Below are positions 23,116-34,350 of a stretch of 64,000 nucleotides of DNA, one piece after another. Within the stretch, counting starts at the first letter, position 1. Every line of letters begins with the position of its first letter. The stretch is from Saururus chinensis. Taxonomy: Eukaryota > Streptophyta > Magnoliopsida > Piperales > Saururaceae. The DNA is taken from positions 49,161,351-49,225,350 of the forward strand of contig CP141140.1 of assembly GCA_035235625.1 (NCBI GenBank), in the 5' to 3' direction. The position numbers and the translations under genes were made by a program. Below the pieces are notes generated by a model. The model was given only the letters and a program-made list of their open reading frames with translations, did not search any database and had not been told where the DNA came from.

Positions 23116-23566
23116 CTAAAACTCATTACAACTAATAAGCTCCAACGTCGAATGGAAAAGAATGCCACTGGGGCAACACCTTAACCTCTGGGGAGTGACT
23201 AGACGCCATGGACTTTTCCGAAGGTAAGGTACACCAATGCTCATGGGGCACTGGATCAAACAGGTAAAAGTAGATCCATGATCCATAATTGTATGTTATG
23301 TTTGTACAATTATGCACACTCTTACTGTCTGACAAACCTCACCAGTCATACCCATATCCTCTGTCATCCGTCATATGCTTACACATCTATATCCAAATCC
23401 AGACAAAACCTCTGTCACCTCTTACTGTCCATCGCCCATACCTCTACCCACATACACTTACACATATCCATATCATAGGCAAATAGTCATCACACATACG
23501 TATGTCTATCACACATACGTATAACACACACATACTGTCATACATACGTAGCTTACAAACATGCTC

Positions 23567-24130
23567 ACTAGCCATCACTAGCGCATACTACACATTTATA
23601 CATACGTCAAACATACACGTTAGCCATCACTAGTACATGCATACATACATCAAGCATACACGCTAGCCATCACTAGCACATGCATACATACGTCAAACAT
23701 ACACGCTAGTTGTCACTAGCACATGCATAATCCATACATACTTCAAACATGCATGCTAGCCATTACTAGCACATGCATACATACATCAAACATACACGCT
23801 AGTCATCACTAGCACATGCATAATCCATACATACTTCAAACATGCACGCTAGCCATCACTAGCGCATGCATAATCCATATATACTTCAAACATGCACACT
23901 AGACATCACTAGCACATGCATACATATGTCAAACATACACGCTAGCCATCACTAGCATATGCATAATCCATACATACTTCCAACATGCACGCTAGCCATC
24001 ACTAGCACATGCATAATCCAAACATACTTCAAACATACACGCTAGCCATCACTAGCACATACATACACATACAAAACTTACCAACAAACACACTAGCCAT
24101 CACTAGCACATACATACATCCAACATACTT
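23567..24130 (-). repeat. Expanded minisatellite in solo LTR (~12 copies)
   Basis: About twelve units starting CTAGCCATCACTAGCACATG in two interleaved length classes, ~43 bp (..CATACATACGTCAAACATACACG) and ~50 bp (with an extra ATAATCC). Copy A has about four units and copy B about one, so the array has expanded in this lineage. Confidence 0.85.
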
Positions 24131-25955
24131 ACATCCAACATGCATGTCATATGCATTTTAACATGGCATAGTTCATCCTCTTACATCATGCAAATGGACC
24201 ATAAGCTAACATCCATAGCATTCAATCATATAGTCCTAGCATGCTGCTACTCATTCAAGCATGCTATCATGAAATTACGAGTTCAAAGCTCCCCTACCTC
24301 GTAATCATGACGTTCGATGGCAAGCACACGATGGTGGCGGTGTCGGTGGCGGAGTTGGTGGTAAAAACCATTGCCTGGCTGAGAGAGCTGCTGTCCCGAG
24401 GATTCTAGGAAGCGCTGGAACTAGTCACGGCCAAACGGGGTGTCAGAAATCAATGCGGCAAAACCCACGATCCACGGCGGCACACTAGGGTGGCCAGGAG
24501 AAAAGTCAAGCCAACCTAGGTGGCAGTGCGACCAGAAGTTGAGGGTGTACTCACTGAAGGTCAGCCGGTGGCTAAGACGTACTCGGCCGGTGGCAAGACG
24601 TCAAAATCGGCCGTGGACAACACCCAACGGCGACGATTTCGCATCAACATGGGCCCACATAAGGGCGGAAAGCATGGGGCATTGCTCGAGGACAAAGGAG
24701 AGGTGGAGGGCTATGTGTCAACTCACTCGGTGGCAAAGCCAACCGATGGTCAGGCGGCGCGAATGTGGCGCCTAAACCCAAAAGCACACACGTGGCTATA
24801 GGCACATGCGGCCAAAAAGTGCCACTCTAGGGGGAGATGGGTCGGATGGTGGCGGCCCAAGGCCCACAAAAAGGCCAACAGGGCTAAGGCCCTAGTGGTG
24901 GCCAATCTAAGCGGCGACATCGCCGATAGCCACCCACAACCAAAACCCATGGTGCGGGCGGTTGTGCATCTCGCACGGTATAGGGCAAATGACAAGCGGC
25001 CCATTCCGAGCGGAGTATAATCGGTCCAAGTGGGGCTGATCCTCATTGTCGCTGAGCCGAGGCAGAGCCCACGATGGCCAAATAGCACACGGCTTGCCGA
25101 TGGCAACGACCTGAGACACACCCAAAGCTTCTAATCGGGCGGAGCAAAACAATAGGGGCGAGGCGGGGTCAGAAACGGCAAACCCCTATCAACACCGGGT
25201 CGAGGTAGGCTGGACGGAGTCCTACCGGTGGCTGGACGATGACCAAAAACACACAGGCGTCCAAAAAATCCCACGGACAGTGAGATGGAAATAGAAACAA
25301 AACCCGACCAAAGTGCCGGTAGCTCACCATGGAGCGAAGAAAGCATGGCGGCAGCTCTAGCCAACACCTATGGGTTCCTAGCGGCCAACTAAACATAAGT
25401 CTAGTTGAGAGCGGCCGCTAACGACATCAAAATCGTACACCCACAGCTCAAAAACGGAATTGAAGGAGAGAAAAACCCGAAGAAAAGTTTGGTACCTCGT
25501 GGAGGAGTGAAGAGGCCATGGCGGCAGTCATAGTCGGTACCTACGGACTCGTGGCGGTGAGGCAAAGTGGATCCTGATAAGAATCGACGGAATCCAACGA
25601 TGGAGGAGGGAGAACGGGTTCTCACAAAATGTTACTGGACGTGAATTCTTTTTGGATGTCGAATCCGATGGATGAAAACATATATATAGTTAATCTTTTT
25701 AATTTTTACATCCATATCCCCAATATACGTTTATTTCCCGGTTACGTGTTGTACCTCCAAAATTCGTGTCGTAAGCGCGCTGCGAGGCCCGAAACCTGCG
25801 ACTAAGGCCCACACCAGACTCTATGGGTATAAATATGGGGTAAAAATACACAAATACAAATACGCTGATGCGTCACATTTTCCCGCCGAAAATGACCAAA
25901 AAAATAGCAGGAAAATCCCAACAAATCATAGAAAAATCAGGAACCTTACAATAAT

Positions 25956-26343
25956 AAATAAGTACAAAAAATTAATTTAATTTCTTTAGTCACATGTGAG
26001 TGACACATTGCTCACGCATGTCATATCTTAGGAGACTATAGATTTTTGATTCCCCTACCCCTCACATCATCACATCTCGATTCGATGGTGCTCAAAGCTG
26101 GTGGAACTTCATATGCAACTGCAGGTAAGAGGATCAAGTGAGGCTTAGTTATCACAATTGGAAGCTGGATGTCAAAGGTTGACTAGTTGCCAAGTGAGTG
26201 AGATAATGTGGGCAAGAGTTATAGACAATTATAAATTGATTTGAATATTCGAATATTCGAAGTTGGAGCCTTCAATGGAAATGTTTGATGATGATATCGT
26301 AACTCTAAAGGTAAACATTGCATATTTACAAAAATTTCAATTC

Positions 26344-26402
<59 letters not shown>

Positions 26403-26957
26403 TATATAGTCCTATTTGTGTGAGGCTATGCTCATGCATGTTAGCAAGAGCCTTGACCCAGTGGACGGTAGAATTTCCATCCAATGATGCTCATATATCA
26501 TAGGACAGTAGAATTTTGATCTACTGTCCTATGATAAACATATATGTATATATAGTCCTATTTGTGTGAGGCTATGCTCATGCATGTTAGCAAGAGCCTT
26601 GACCCAGTGGACGGTAGAATTTCCATCCAATGATGCTCATATATCATAGGACAGTAGAATTTTGATCTTCCTCCCCCTGCATTGTCCGATCTCAATCAGA
26701 CAACACACAAAGCCCATGGAACGTCGTATGCAAATTCATGCAAGAGCATTAAGCGAGGCTTAGTTACCACAATTGGATGTTGAATGTCAAACGTCAACTA
26801 GTAGCCAAGTTAATGAGAAAATGCGGGCACGAGTTGCAGACAATTGTAAATTACTTCAATTAAATCAAAGTTGAAGTCTTCAACGGAAATATTTGATGAT
26901 TATATTATAACTCCAAATGTAAAAGTTGCATCTTTGCAAAAAAATTAAATTAATATC
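25956..26957. repeat. Tandemly duplicated AT-rich locus
   Basis: A head segment (TCCTATTTGTGTGAGGCTATGC.. to ..CATAGGACAGTAGAATTTTGATC) is present at 26408-26520 and 26554-26668, with a diverged copy near 25990-26055. A tail segment (GAGGCTTAGTTA.CACAATTGGA.G.TG.ATGTCAAA..) is present at 26050-26340 and 26668-26950. The locus thus consists of successive duplications. A (TA)n(TGTA) microsatellite fills 26345-26407. No gene is seen. Confidence 0.7.
26496..26536. repeat. Perfect 16-bp inverted repeat
   Basis: TATCATAGGACAGTAG (26496-26511) and its exact complement (26521-26536) around a 9-base loop, at the junction of the two head copies of the tandem duplication. Confidence 0.85.
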
Positions 26958-27278
26958 TATTGTGCCCAGCTTGGGCACAAACAATACCTTGAATGCTCAC
27001 ACAGTGAAATGGGAAGAGAAGAAGAAGAGAGGGGAGAAATTCTTAATATTCAATTGCATAAACAAACCAAGGGAGTGGATGACCCTCTTATGGGAAGCCG
27101 CACCCTCCTACCTTGGGAAATGTGCCACTAAGTGGGCCTGGCTATTATGTGGTCCACTAGCATCTCTAACACAGTTTAATAATCCAATACATATGTAAAT
27201 ACTAATCAAATACAAAAGAAAATAGCCTAATATACTGAAATAGAAGGTAAATAAATAGTCTAATGAACATGCATAACA
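26958..27278 (-). repeat. 3' LTR of the chromovirus (321 bp)
   Basis: Aligns along its length with 31935-32175. The outermost bases read TATTGTGCC where the other copy has TGTTATGCC, so the canonical terminal TG has mutated to TA. It keeps an 80-bp internal segment (about 27062-27141) that the other copy lacks. Confidence 0.88.
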
Positions 27279-27299
27279 CTCCACCACGCTTCCGCTATT

Positions 27300-27768
27300 T
27301 GCCTTGTCCTCAAGGCGACCAAGCTGGATAATGAGCCATGAACTCATCCTCAGGCATCCAGGTGGCATCCTCAAGTGGCTAGCCTTGCCAAGAAATCAAA
27401 ACCTATGTAATGATGCTACCCAAATGGCAAACCCTACACTTATCAATCACCGAGGTGGCAACATGGTCGGAAGGCGGGATCGGACCCATCAAGGGAGGTG
27501 GTGGAGCATCAATGGCCAAGGACGTGTCACCTATGCATCGGCGCAGTCGGAAGACAGGGTGGACTAAGGAATTAGGTAATAGAGCAAGGCAGTAAGCTAC
27601 TGGGCCAATACTCTCCTCCACAGAATAAGGACCATTGAAACGGGGGGCGGGCTTGGAATGCTCGGGGTGAAACAAGGATGTCTGGTGCTGAGGAAGAATA
27701 GAGACATAAACCAAGTCACCCACCACAAACTCCCGGTCAGTGTGATGACCATCATAAATTTGCTTCAT
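27300..27768 (-). pseudogene. Integrase C-terminus and chromodomain
   Basis: From 27768 downward the frame reads IYDGHH, VGDLVYVS, FNGPYSVEESIG, the usual post-integrase fold that binds DNA. A stop follows near 27403. The next segment (27402-27300) reads VLISWQG, PLEDATWMPEDEF, a chromodomain with its conserved Trp residues. In chromoviruses this domain steers integration to chromatin with particular histone marks. Confidence 0.8.
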
Positions 27769-28652
27769 CTAATTTTGAGCTGAAGACAAGTTCTCCTTGA
27801 GCTGTCGAAGAACCCCATCCCGTGTTTGGAGCATGTAGTCCACCTCAGCCATAGAGGAGTGATGAGGAACATAAGATAACATGGTCGGGGGTGGATGACC
27901 ATACAACACCTCAAAAGGAGTGAAACCAGCACGAGTGTGATAGGCAGTGTTATAGGACCACTCCGCCCATGGAAGAAGCTGAAACCATCGGTGGGGCTGA
28001 GACGTAGTGAAATAGCAAAGGTACTGCTCTAAGCATCGGTTTACCACCTCTGTCTAGCCATCCGTTTGGGGGTGATAAGCGGTGCTCATGTGGAGAGAAG
28101 TGCCTTGGAAAGTGAAGAACTTCGGCCAAAACTGAGATATGAAGATCCGGTCACGATTGGAGACAATAGTGCGAGGCATGCCATGTAGTTTGGCCACCTC
28201 CCGAACATAGAGCTCTGCCACTGTCTTGGTGGTGAATGGGTGTCCCAAAGCGCAAAAGTCCACATACTTGGACAACCGGTCCACCACTACCATAATCACC
28301 GACTTGCCTTGCACCAATGGCAAGGCCTCCATGAAGTCCATCGAAACATCCTCCCAAACCTTATCGGGGATAGGCAGGGGCTGAAGCAAACCTACAGGAG
28401 AGGTCGTGGTGGCCTTAGCTCTCTGACATATGTAGCAAGCAGCCACATACACCTAGACCACTCGTCGAATACCCTGCCACATAAAACTCAGGCTGACCGC
28501 TTGTAAGTGCAGAATGCTCCTTCATGACCGGCCACTGGAGTGTCATGGAAGTGGGAGATAATGCATCTCCGAAGATCATCAACATCGGGTGCCCGAAGGT
28601 GGTCCTTCCAAAAGAGAAGGCCATCCCGCCACACAAAGAAAGGACGAGCAAC
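27769..28652 (-). pseudogene. Integrase core
   Basis: Reverse-strand frames give AACYICQRAKA (zinc-finger Cys pair), then MDFMEALP with the first catalytic Asp. The second catalytic Asp is replaced by Asn (SNRD, codon 28156-28158). A TAG stop follows near 28056, where the family usually has Gln, after which TEVVNRCLEQYL retains the catalytic Glu. This enzyme would normally insert the element's cDNA; here it is dead. Confidence 0.85.
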
Positions 28653-28767
28653 TGGGTTGTCCTGGAGAGCTGTAATCAGGGCCTATGTCCGAGAATCATC
28701 AATGTATGCCCGCCTCAACTCATCAATGGGACAGGATGGAGTAGAAAGGGCCAAGCATGATCCCGGG

Positions 28768-29199
28768 TTAGAGCTGCAAGAGGGCATCGACCACGGTGTT
28801 CTCCGACCCTTTCTTATACATGACCTCATAATCATAGCCAAGTAGCTTACTAACCCACCACTGCTGTGATGGGGTGGACACCCGTTGCTCGAGGAAGTAC
28901 TTCAGGGGTTGGTGGTCAGCATGAATCAAGAACCGGCGGCCAAGTAAGTAAGGTTGCCGCTTATCGACAGCGAGGACAATAGCCAACATCTCCTTCTCAT
29001 AAATGGACAAGGATAAAGAGTGGCCAGTCAAAGCCTTGTTGAAGTAGGCAATAGGGTGCTCATCCTGCAGCAGAACCACCCCTAGACCCGTCTCTGAAGC
29101 ATCTATTTCAACCATGAAGGGGCGGCTGAAATCGGGTAAAATCAGAATAGGGGCTGACGCCATAGCTTTCTTCAGCTCTTCAAAAGCCGCTTGGGCCAC
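28768..29199 (-). pseudogene. RNase H domain
   Basis: An open reverse-strand frame of 143 codons with PDFSRPFMVEIDASETGLG, HPIAYFNKAL, YEKEMLAIVLAV, ADHQPLKYFLEQ and a C-terminal KKGSENT..DALL. The catalytic Asp (IDAS), Glu (EKEM) and Asp (ADH) are present. This is the best preserved enzyme segment after RT. It would degrade RNA in the RNA-DNA hybrid during reverse transcription. Confidence 0.88.
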
Positions 29200-29235
29200 C
29201 TCATTCTACCCGAATGCCCCCCTTCTTGAGAAGCT

Positions 29236-29936
29236 CTATAAGGGGTCGAGCCATCTCCCCATACCGGCTGTTGAACCTCCTACAGTGAGGCCCAGATAAC
29301 CCCGTAGCGCACAAACACAATTGGGCGATGACCAAGAGAGCATGGCGGCCACCTTTGACGGGTTAGTGGCAATGCCGTCCAGCGGAATAATGTGTCCCAA
29401 GTAATCAACTTGTGGGCTGCAATGGAACACTTCGAACGCTTAAGAAATAAAGAGTTTTCTCTTAGAACAGAAAAGACTAACCTGAGATGCTCCAAGTGCT
29501 CCACCCATGACTAGCTATAAACTAGGATGTCATCAAAGAAAACCAAGATGTAGCGGCAGAGGAAAGGCCTGAAGAGATTGTTCATGAGGCTTTGGAAGGT
29601 GGAGGGAGTGTTTGTTAGCCCAAATGGCATGATGAGAAACTCAAAATGGCCGTCATGAGTCCGGAAAGAGGTCTTGTGTACATCGGCTGGCTGCACTCGA
29701 ATATGATGGTAACCCGATCGGAGGTCGAGTTTACTGAAGACCTTTGCACTAGCCAGCTCATCCAGGAGCTCCTCGATCACAGGTATGGGATATTTGTCCT
29801 TGATGGTGATGGCATTCAAGGCTCGGCAGTCCACACAAAACCCCCAAGTACCATCCTTTTTACGAACTAGCAACACCGGGGAAGAGTAGGAGCTCGTGCT
29901 AGGGCGGATGATACCGGACTGAAGCATGTCAGCCAC
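29236..29936 (-). pseudogene. Reverse transcriptase
   Basis: 29936-29511 is open and includes [42 protein letters not shown] and the active-site motif FFDD (about 29528-29539). The RT continues to about 29236 through at least two frameshifts (EHLEHLRLVF in one frame, DYLGHIIPLDG in another). It starts without a Met of its own, as part of the original polyprotein. Confidence 0.9.
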
Positions 29937-30398
29937 GAGATGCTCTATCTTTGACTTCTAGATGTGAGGATAACGGTAAGGGCAGGCATTGGCCGGTGAT
30001 GCCCCAGGAATGATGGGGATATGGTGGTTTTGAGGCTGCACTGGAGGAAGACCCTTTGGTTCCACAAACACATCCCCATGCTCCGTCAATAACTCAAGAA
30101 GATCATGGGATGGCTCATCCTAAGGCACCTTTATTGTTGACCTCTATTGCAAAAGAAACCCTTGGGGTGTGAACCGGAAGAAGGAACTTGTCGACTGGGC
30201 TGAGAGGAGGGTGGCAAGCCGGGACCCTTCAATCCTAACCCGCTACCCCTGAACTTCGAAGTCCATAACCATGTCCCTGAAGTTCCAAACCACTTTGCCT
30301 AGCTCTTGTCACTGAATCCCTAACACCACATTTGCCCCCTTTGTGGGCGGTAGGAAGAGGTCAGTGATGAAGGTGTGACCTTGAATGGCGAGGGCGGC

Positions 30399-30587
30399 CT
30401 AAGCACAAATGCCAGAGCTCCTGAGATGCTTCCCATCACCAATCAACACATTAAAGGGCTTCAAATCGGACACGATGTAGCCAAGATGCTGAGCCACCTT
30501 GTCATTGATGAAGTTGTCGGTAGACCTGCTATCGACCAAGATGGTCACTTGCTGCCGCTTGAGTGGCCTTGAACCCGCATTGTGCAA
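30399..30587 (-). pseudogene. Retropepsin-like protease with altered active site
   Basis: The reverse-strand frame has QQVTILVDSRSTDNFIND. The family active site is D-S/T-G; here the Gly is Arg (AGG at 30525-30527), which should abolish activity. It lies between gag and RT as expected for an aspartic protease that cleaves the polyprotein. Confidence 0.8.
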
Positions 30588-30708
30588 GGAGTGAATGTCC
30601 TCAAAAAGGCATGCACAAAAATCTTGGGCTACAAGTCGTCATAGTGAGAAGAGGTCGCCCTATCTTCCATGTCCTCCACCTCGATCTCCTCCACCAGGAG
30701 GCTGCCCT

Positions 30709-31904
30709 TTATGGAACAACAGTGTCTTGGAACAAACTTCTCATCAGAATGGAAACATAGTCCATTGGACTGACGCTCCTCCATATGTGCCGGTGTAAGA
30801 TGACGGATAATCTAGCTTGATGGTGGCAATGGCTAGCTAGGTCGCCTTGGCGCTGGGCTGTTGTTTGGGCCGGCAAGGGGACTAACACTGACACTGGAAG
30901 GTGGGAAGGTCCCAAGCCGCCGCCCTCTCCACTGCCAGGCCAACTTCTCTTTTTCAATTCGTGCATGACGCATGATGCCCTGCATGTTGGCGCATGGAAA
31001 GTGGCACATCTCCTTAGAAATCTTGGGTTTGAGACCTCTCTTGAACGTGGCCACTAAGGTAGCCACCAGCCAGTTGGGAAGGTAGTTGGCAACCTTCATG
31101 AACTCCATGCAATAGGCACAGATAGTGGTGGTTTGGCGCAGTGTGGAGAGTATCTCGTTGAAATCCTGGAACTCGTTTGGACGAAACTAAATGCACATCT
31201 CATCAGAGAAGGCGACCCAAGTGGGGTAGCGCACCTCCTTTTTGAAACTCTGGAACCAAGCAGAAGCGTCCCCATCTAGGTGGAACGCCGCTATGCGTAG
31301 CCGTTCAGCCTCAGAATGTGTTTCCTGGTAAGCGAAAAACTTTTTAGCCTATATAGCCATTCCACTGGGTTGTCATCTCCATTGTAGCATGGGAACTATA
31401 GGCGAGCCAAATGAGGTTCACACCCACCTCATGGTCCTCTGCAAGGTCTCGGGTACTCCTCCCAGTCATCCTGCATCTCTTGAAATAAGTTTCTAGGAGG
31501 CGGCATCATTGAGGCATTTTTCCAAACACCTGGCGGGCCTCGTAAATCCCAGGCCTGGTGCCTCCCTTCTCCAGCATGGTCGAGGGTGCTAAAGCACAGA
31601 GGGGAGTGTGGGACACATACCTCCCTATCCGCCGTTGCTTGAGTGTTTGGGTAGCACTATTCTGGTGCCTGTGAAGTTTCTCCCTTCTCCATGTTTGTGA
31701 CTAGTGGTCTGGGCAGGAGGGGTGCTGAAGGGCCTACCTAGAGCTGCGCAATGGCCATGGTCAGAGACTCAATCTTGGCCATAATCTACGCCAGGTAGGA
31801 GCGCTGATGGTCTCTGGAGTAGATTTGGGACTGGCCGCTGAAGCTTCAACCTCCTTCTCGGGCTGAGCTTCTGGGGCCCAGGCGAGTTGCTTGCCTCGCA
31901 CCAT
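30709..31904 (-). pseudogene. gag of the chromovirus
   Basis: An ATG at 31904 just inside the primer-binding site opens a short frame (MVRGKQLAWAPEAQ). The capsid core follows in broken frames: LDGDASAWFQSF and KKEVRYPTW near 31290-31220, then NEFQDFNEIL, and an open run MEFMKVANYLP..FKRGLKPKI at 31108-30833. A zinc knuckle is not legible. gag packages the RNA in a particle; at least three frame breaks are visible. Confidence 0.8.
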
Positions 31905-31920
31905 GGCCGGGGATCGTGAA

Positions 31921-31933
31921 GGCTCTGATACCA
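31921..31933 (-). other. Primer-binding site of the chromovirus
   Basis: GGCTCTGATACCA, the complement of TGGTATCAGAGCC, one base inside the LTR border. It is a match to initiator tRNA-Met and fixes the orientation as reverse. Confidence 0.92.
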
Positions 31934-31934
31934 A

Positions 31935-32175
31935 TGTTATGCCTGGCGTGGGCACAAATAGTACCTTGAATGCTCACGCAGTGAAAGGGGAAGAAAAGAA
32001 GAAGAAATGGGAGAAGTTTTGAATATTCAATTGCCTGGCTATTCTGTGGTCTACTAGCCTCTCTAACACAATTTTATAATCTAATACATATGCAAATACT
32101 AATAAAAAACAAAACAAAATAGACTAATATACTGAAATAGAAGGTAAATTAATAGTCTGATGAACGTGCACAACA
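31935..32175 (-). repeat. 5' LTR of the chromovirus (241 bp)
   Basis: Bounded by TGTTATGCC on the left and ..GTGCACAACA on the right. It lacks 80 bp present in the other LTR, a deletion with GC/GGC microhomology at the junction CAATTGC|CTGGCTATT, so the LTRs are not equal in length although one insertion made both. Confidence 0.9.
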
Positions 32176-32303
32176 ATATCTCAATCCCGTTTGTGTGAGA
32201 TAGGGTCAACGCTGTCAAGGACGTGCCCCTGGGCAGCCTTGGTATGGTGCTCGGAACGTAGTCCGTGACAACATGCATTAGTGATAACCCATATTGCTGG
32301 GGC

Positions 32304-33034
32304 CATGGAAGGCCGCATTGATACACATGAGAATATCGATGATCACGGATACGGGTACGCGCCGATGATACGCTTGGTACGTGCCGAAACGGGCATAAAC
32401 CCTTTTATAAACATAAAAAAATATTATAACTAATAATATGTCATTATAATACTTCTTTTAGAGCATAATAAGACCATATAATACCATATTAACCGATAAG
32501 GGTATTCTAAAATTAGTTCATTTAGAACCATATACTATTATGCTCTCTGTCCCATATTAATATTGGTCATTCTTTCTCATATTAAATACTTTAAAATTAG
32601 TTTATTTTTAAAAAAATAATATATTTAACATGAGTCTAAACTACATATTTAAATAAATGTATATTTGTGGAGCACTATATGTAAAAAAATAATTATGCAA
32701 ATTGCATAAACCTACCCATATTAATCTCATATAACTTTAAAAATATTATTTTTAATATAATAAAAAATTAAAATTTTAAAGAAGTTGGGTTTGAATTGTG
32801 TTTTTGTTTTTAAGGAAAAAATTCAAAAAAAAAATAATTTTTTTAATTAAAAAATATTTTTTTAAATAAAATAATTATTTTTTAAATAGAGTATCGATAT
32901 GTATCGGCCGTATTGATATGGTACAACCAATACAGTCAATACATATCTAAGATATATATGGGGGATGTATCGCCCCCTGTACTATATCGGTCTCGGCCGA
33001 TACGCACCTGTATCGGCCGATACGGCCTTCCATC
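32304..33034. mobile_element. 731-bp inverted-repeat element with 8-bp TSD
   Basis: Flanked by GCTGGGGC at 32296-32303 and 33035-33042. The ends CATGGAAGGCCGCATTGATAC and (complement) GATGGAAGGCCGTATCGGCC form short terminal repeats. An 8-bp duplication fits the hAT superfamily; with one extra base a Mutator-like element would also be possible. The subterminal zones are rich in CGGCCGATAC/GTATCGGCCG palindromes (32340-32400 and 32890-33030), while the middle is AT-rich with no coding frame. Confidence 0.75.
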
Positions 33035-33042
33035 GCTGGGGC

Positions 33043-33161
33043 TCACACTAATGCCCATGAGCTCAATCTCATAGAAAAAGGACTTAAGAAATTAATTTTA
33101 ATTTTTTCTGTAATTATCTATCATATATTTATATATAGTATAACATATTATGTAATTTAAA

Positions 33162-33201
<40 letters not shown>

Positions 33202-33395
33202 AAATAATACTATTTGAGACATTTACTACTAAGAGTATTTGCGATGTTTAATATTATGCATTACCAATACATAGCATGATGCCTAGGAATAACATATTTC
33301 TACTTTATAAGAGTGTGATCACTGGGTTGTAATTACCAAAAAGTAATACCATCTAGGTTGGACATCTACATAATACATTTTAATATACATTAGAA
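33043..33395. other. AT-rich spacer with microsatellite
   Basis: No gene. Contains (AT)n at 33168-33199 and CACTA-like subterminal words (TACTATTTGAGACAT, TTTGCGATG) near 33205-33265. Confidence 0.55.
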
Positions 33396-34040
33396 ATGTT
33401 ATAACTTCAAATTTTGACCACACGACATTTAACTAATATTTTGGCTGGCGGAAACATTGACGAGACTGTCAAAACATACATGAAAGAACGTCCTCACCCT
33501 ATCCAAACTTAATGCCAATATTTTGACCGGCGGAAACGTTGACTAGACTGTCAAAAGATACATGAAAGAACGTTTAAACTATAATGAAAACTTAATTAAG
33601 CATTAAGCTAAGATCTCAACACAAAGAGCGTCCGGTATTATGACAACAAGAATCAAGACAAGGGAAAATGAAAGGAGAGATAGGACTTAGAAATGTTAAA
33701 ACAGTCGTAAGAAGGTATTTTATTGCATTCATATGGTATTACTTGTCACGTTCTATGAATTTTTAGCATTTTATATTCGAGCTGATTTGTTATTATAAAT
33801 ACTGAGGCTTACAGAAGCAAATGAAGAATACAGGTCTCAAACTAGCCTTAAGGCGTAATTAAGTCTAGATTTGAGCAGTTGGGGCGATATTTGAATATTT
33901 TCCTACCTCTTGTATTATATATAAGCAATATACTTAAAAAAAAAACGAACTAAGCCATAGATAATTGAAGACCAAACTTCAATGAAAGGCTAGTTTTGAA
34001 TTGGTTCATTGCCTAAAAGAATTTTATGATATATTTCATA
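33396..34040. repeat. Dispersed repeat, left copy
   Basis: Reappears in reverse complement at 49944-50600, with its outermost 40 bp at about 51297-51335. Shared blocks include TGGCGGAAACRTTGAC, AAGCATTAAGCTAAG, GATTTGTTATTATAAATACTGAGG and TTGTATTATATATAAGCAAT. An 81-bp unit (GTCCTCACC.. to ..CATGAAAGAACG) is tandemly doubled. Inner TATATATAAG and AGCCTCAG-type words would suit an LTR, but no TG..CA ends are clear. The class is not recognised. Confidence 0.75.
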
Positions 34041-34176
34041 TTCCCTTTGTCCCTTAAAAGAATTTTATGATCCATTTGAAAAGAGTGATTTTTATTTAAT
34101 GGTGAGATCTACAACTAAGAGAATGAAAAATAACTGTTTATAAGACAAACAGAGCTATTAATATGGGATGGAGAGA
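34041..34176. mobile_element. Stowaway-type MITE (136 bp)
   Basis: TTCCCTTTGTCCCTTAA at the left and the complement of TCTCTCCATCCCATATTAATAG at the right, with TA on both sides (34039-34040, 34177-34178). This is the plant Tc1/mariner Stowaway pattern. A truncated relative is at 49899-49943 in the inverted copy of the dispersed repeat, and another member is at 43300-43491. Confidence 0.65.
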
Positions 34177-34350
34177 TAATCTTTTTCGAAAACGATATTC
34201 CTACTCGGCATCTATACACTATTTCATACATAGCCAAATTGTCGGGTCACACATTGCTAGGTCAGCCTGCGTGGTCATTTGGGACCAGTTATAAATAACA
34301 TGCTTAATTTGGGATACCTTACCCATATTTGGATGAGTAATGCTATTGTG

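Larger units (their letters stand above)
21933..25950 (-). mobile_element. Solo LTR, long LTR family copy C (4,018 bp)
   Basis: Ends are TGTAACGCCCGAG on the left and, reversed, TGTAAGGTTCCTG on the right. Both sides carry the 5-bp duplication ATAAT (21928-21932, 25951-25955). No internal retrotransposon sequence lies next to it, so this is a solo LTR made by LTR-LTR recombination. Orientation is reverse: its right end matches the start of copy A at 5170. The right third (24300-25650) is GC-rich and has many short open frames; these lie in LTR sequence and I do not call them genes. Confidence 0.9.
26958..32175 (-). mobile_element. Complete but decayed chromovirus with LTRs and TSD
   Basis: Flanked by ATATC at 26953-26957 and 32176-32180. 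LTRs lie at 26958-27278 and 31935-32175, with a primer-binding site at 31921-31933. Read on the reverse strand the order is gag, protease, RT, RNase H, integrase, chromodomain, as in chromoviruses (Ty3/gypsy). Short LTRs, element length of 5.2 kb and the RNase H text suggest the Reina clade; this is from memory. Stops, frameshifts and lost catalytic residues show it is inactive. It is the only element here with all parts in place. Confidence 0.92.

Noticed and set aside
22572..23184. Frames of 187 and 136 codons with Tyr/Thr/His repeats
   Set aside because: They are translations of the LTR minisatellite; two overlapping frames are open for the same reason.
23567..24130. CRISPR-like array (repeats with spacers)
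   Set aside because: Units are contiguous, degenerate 43/50-bp minisatellite repeats in a plant LTR, with no unique spacers or cas genes.
24440..25625. GC-rich cluster of short frames that might be a gene
   Set aside because: The region aligns with the 5' part of LTR copies A and B and lies within the solo LTR bounded by the ATAAT duplication.
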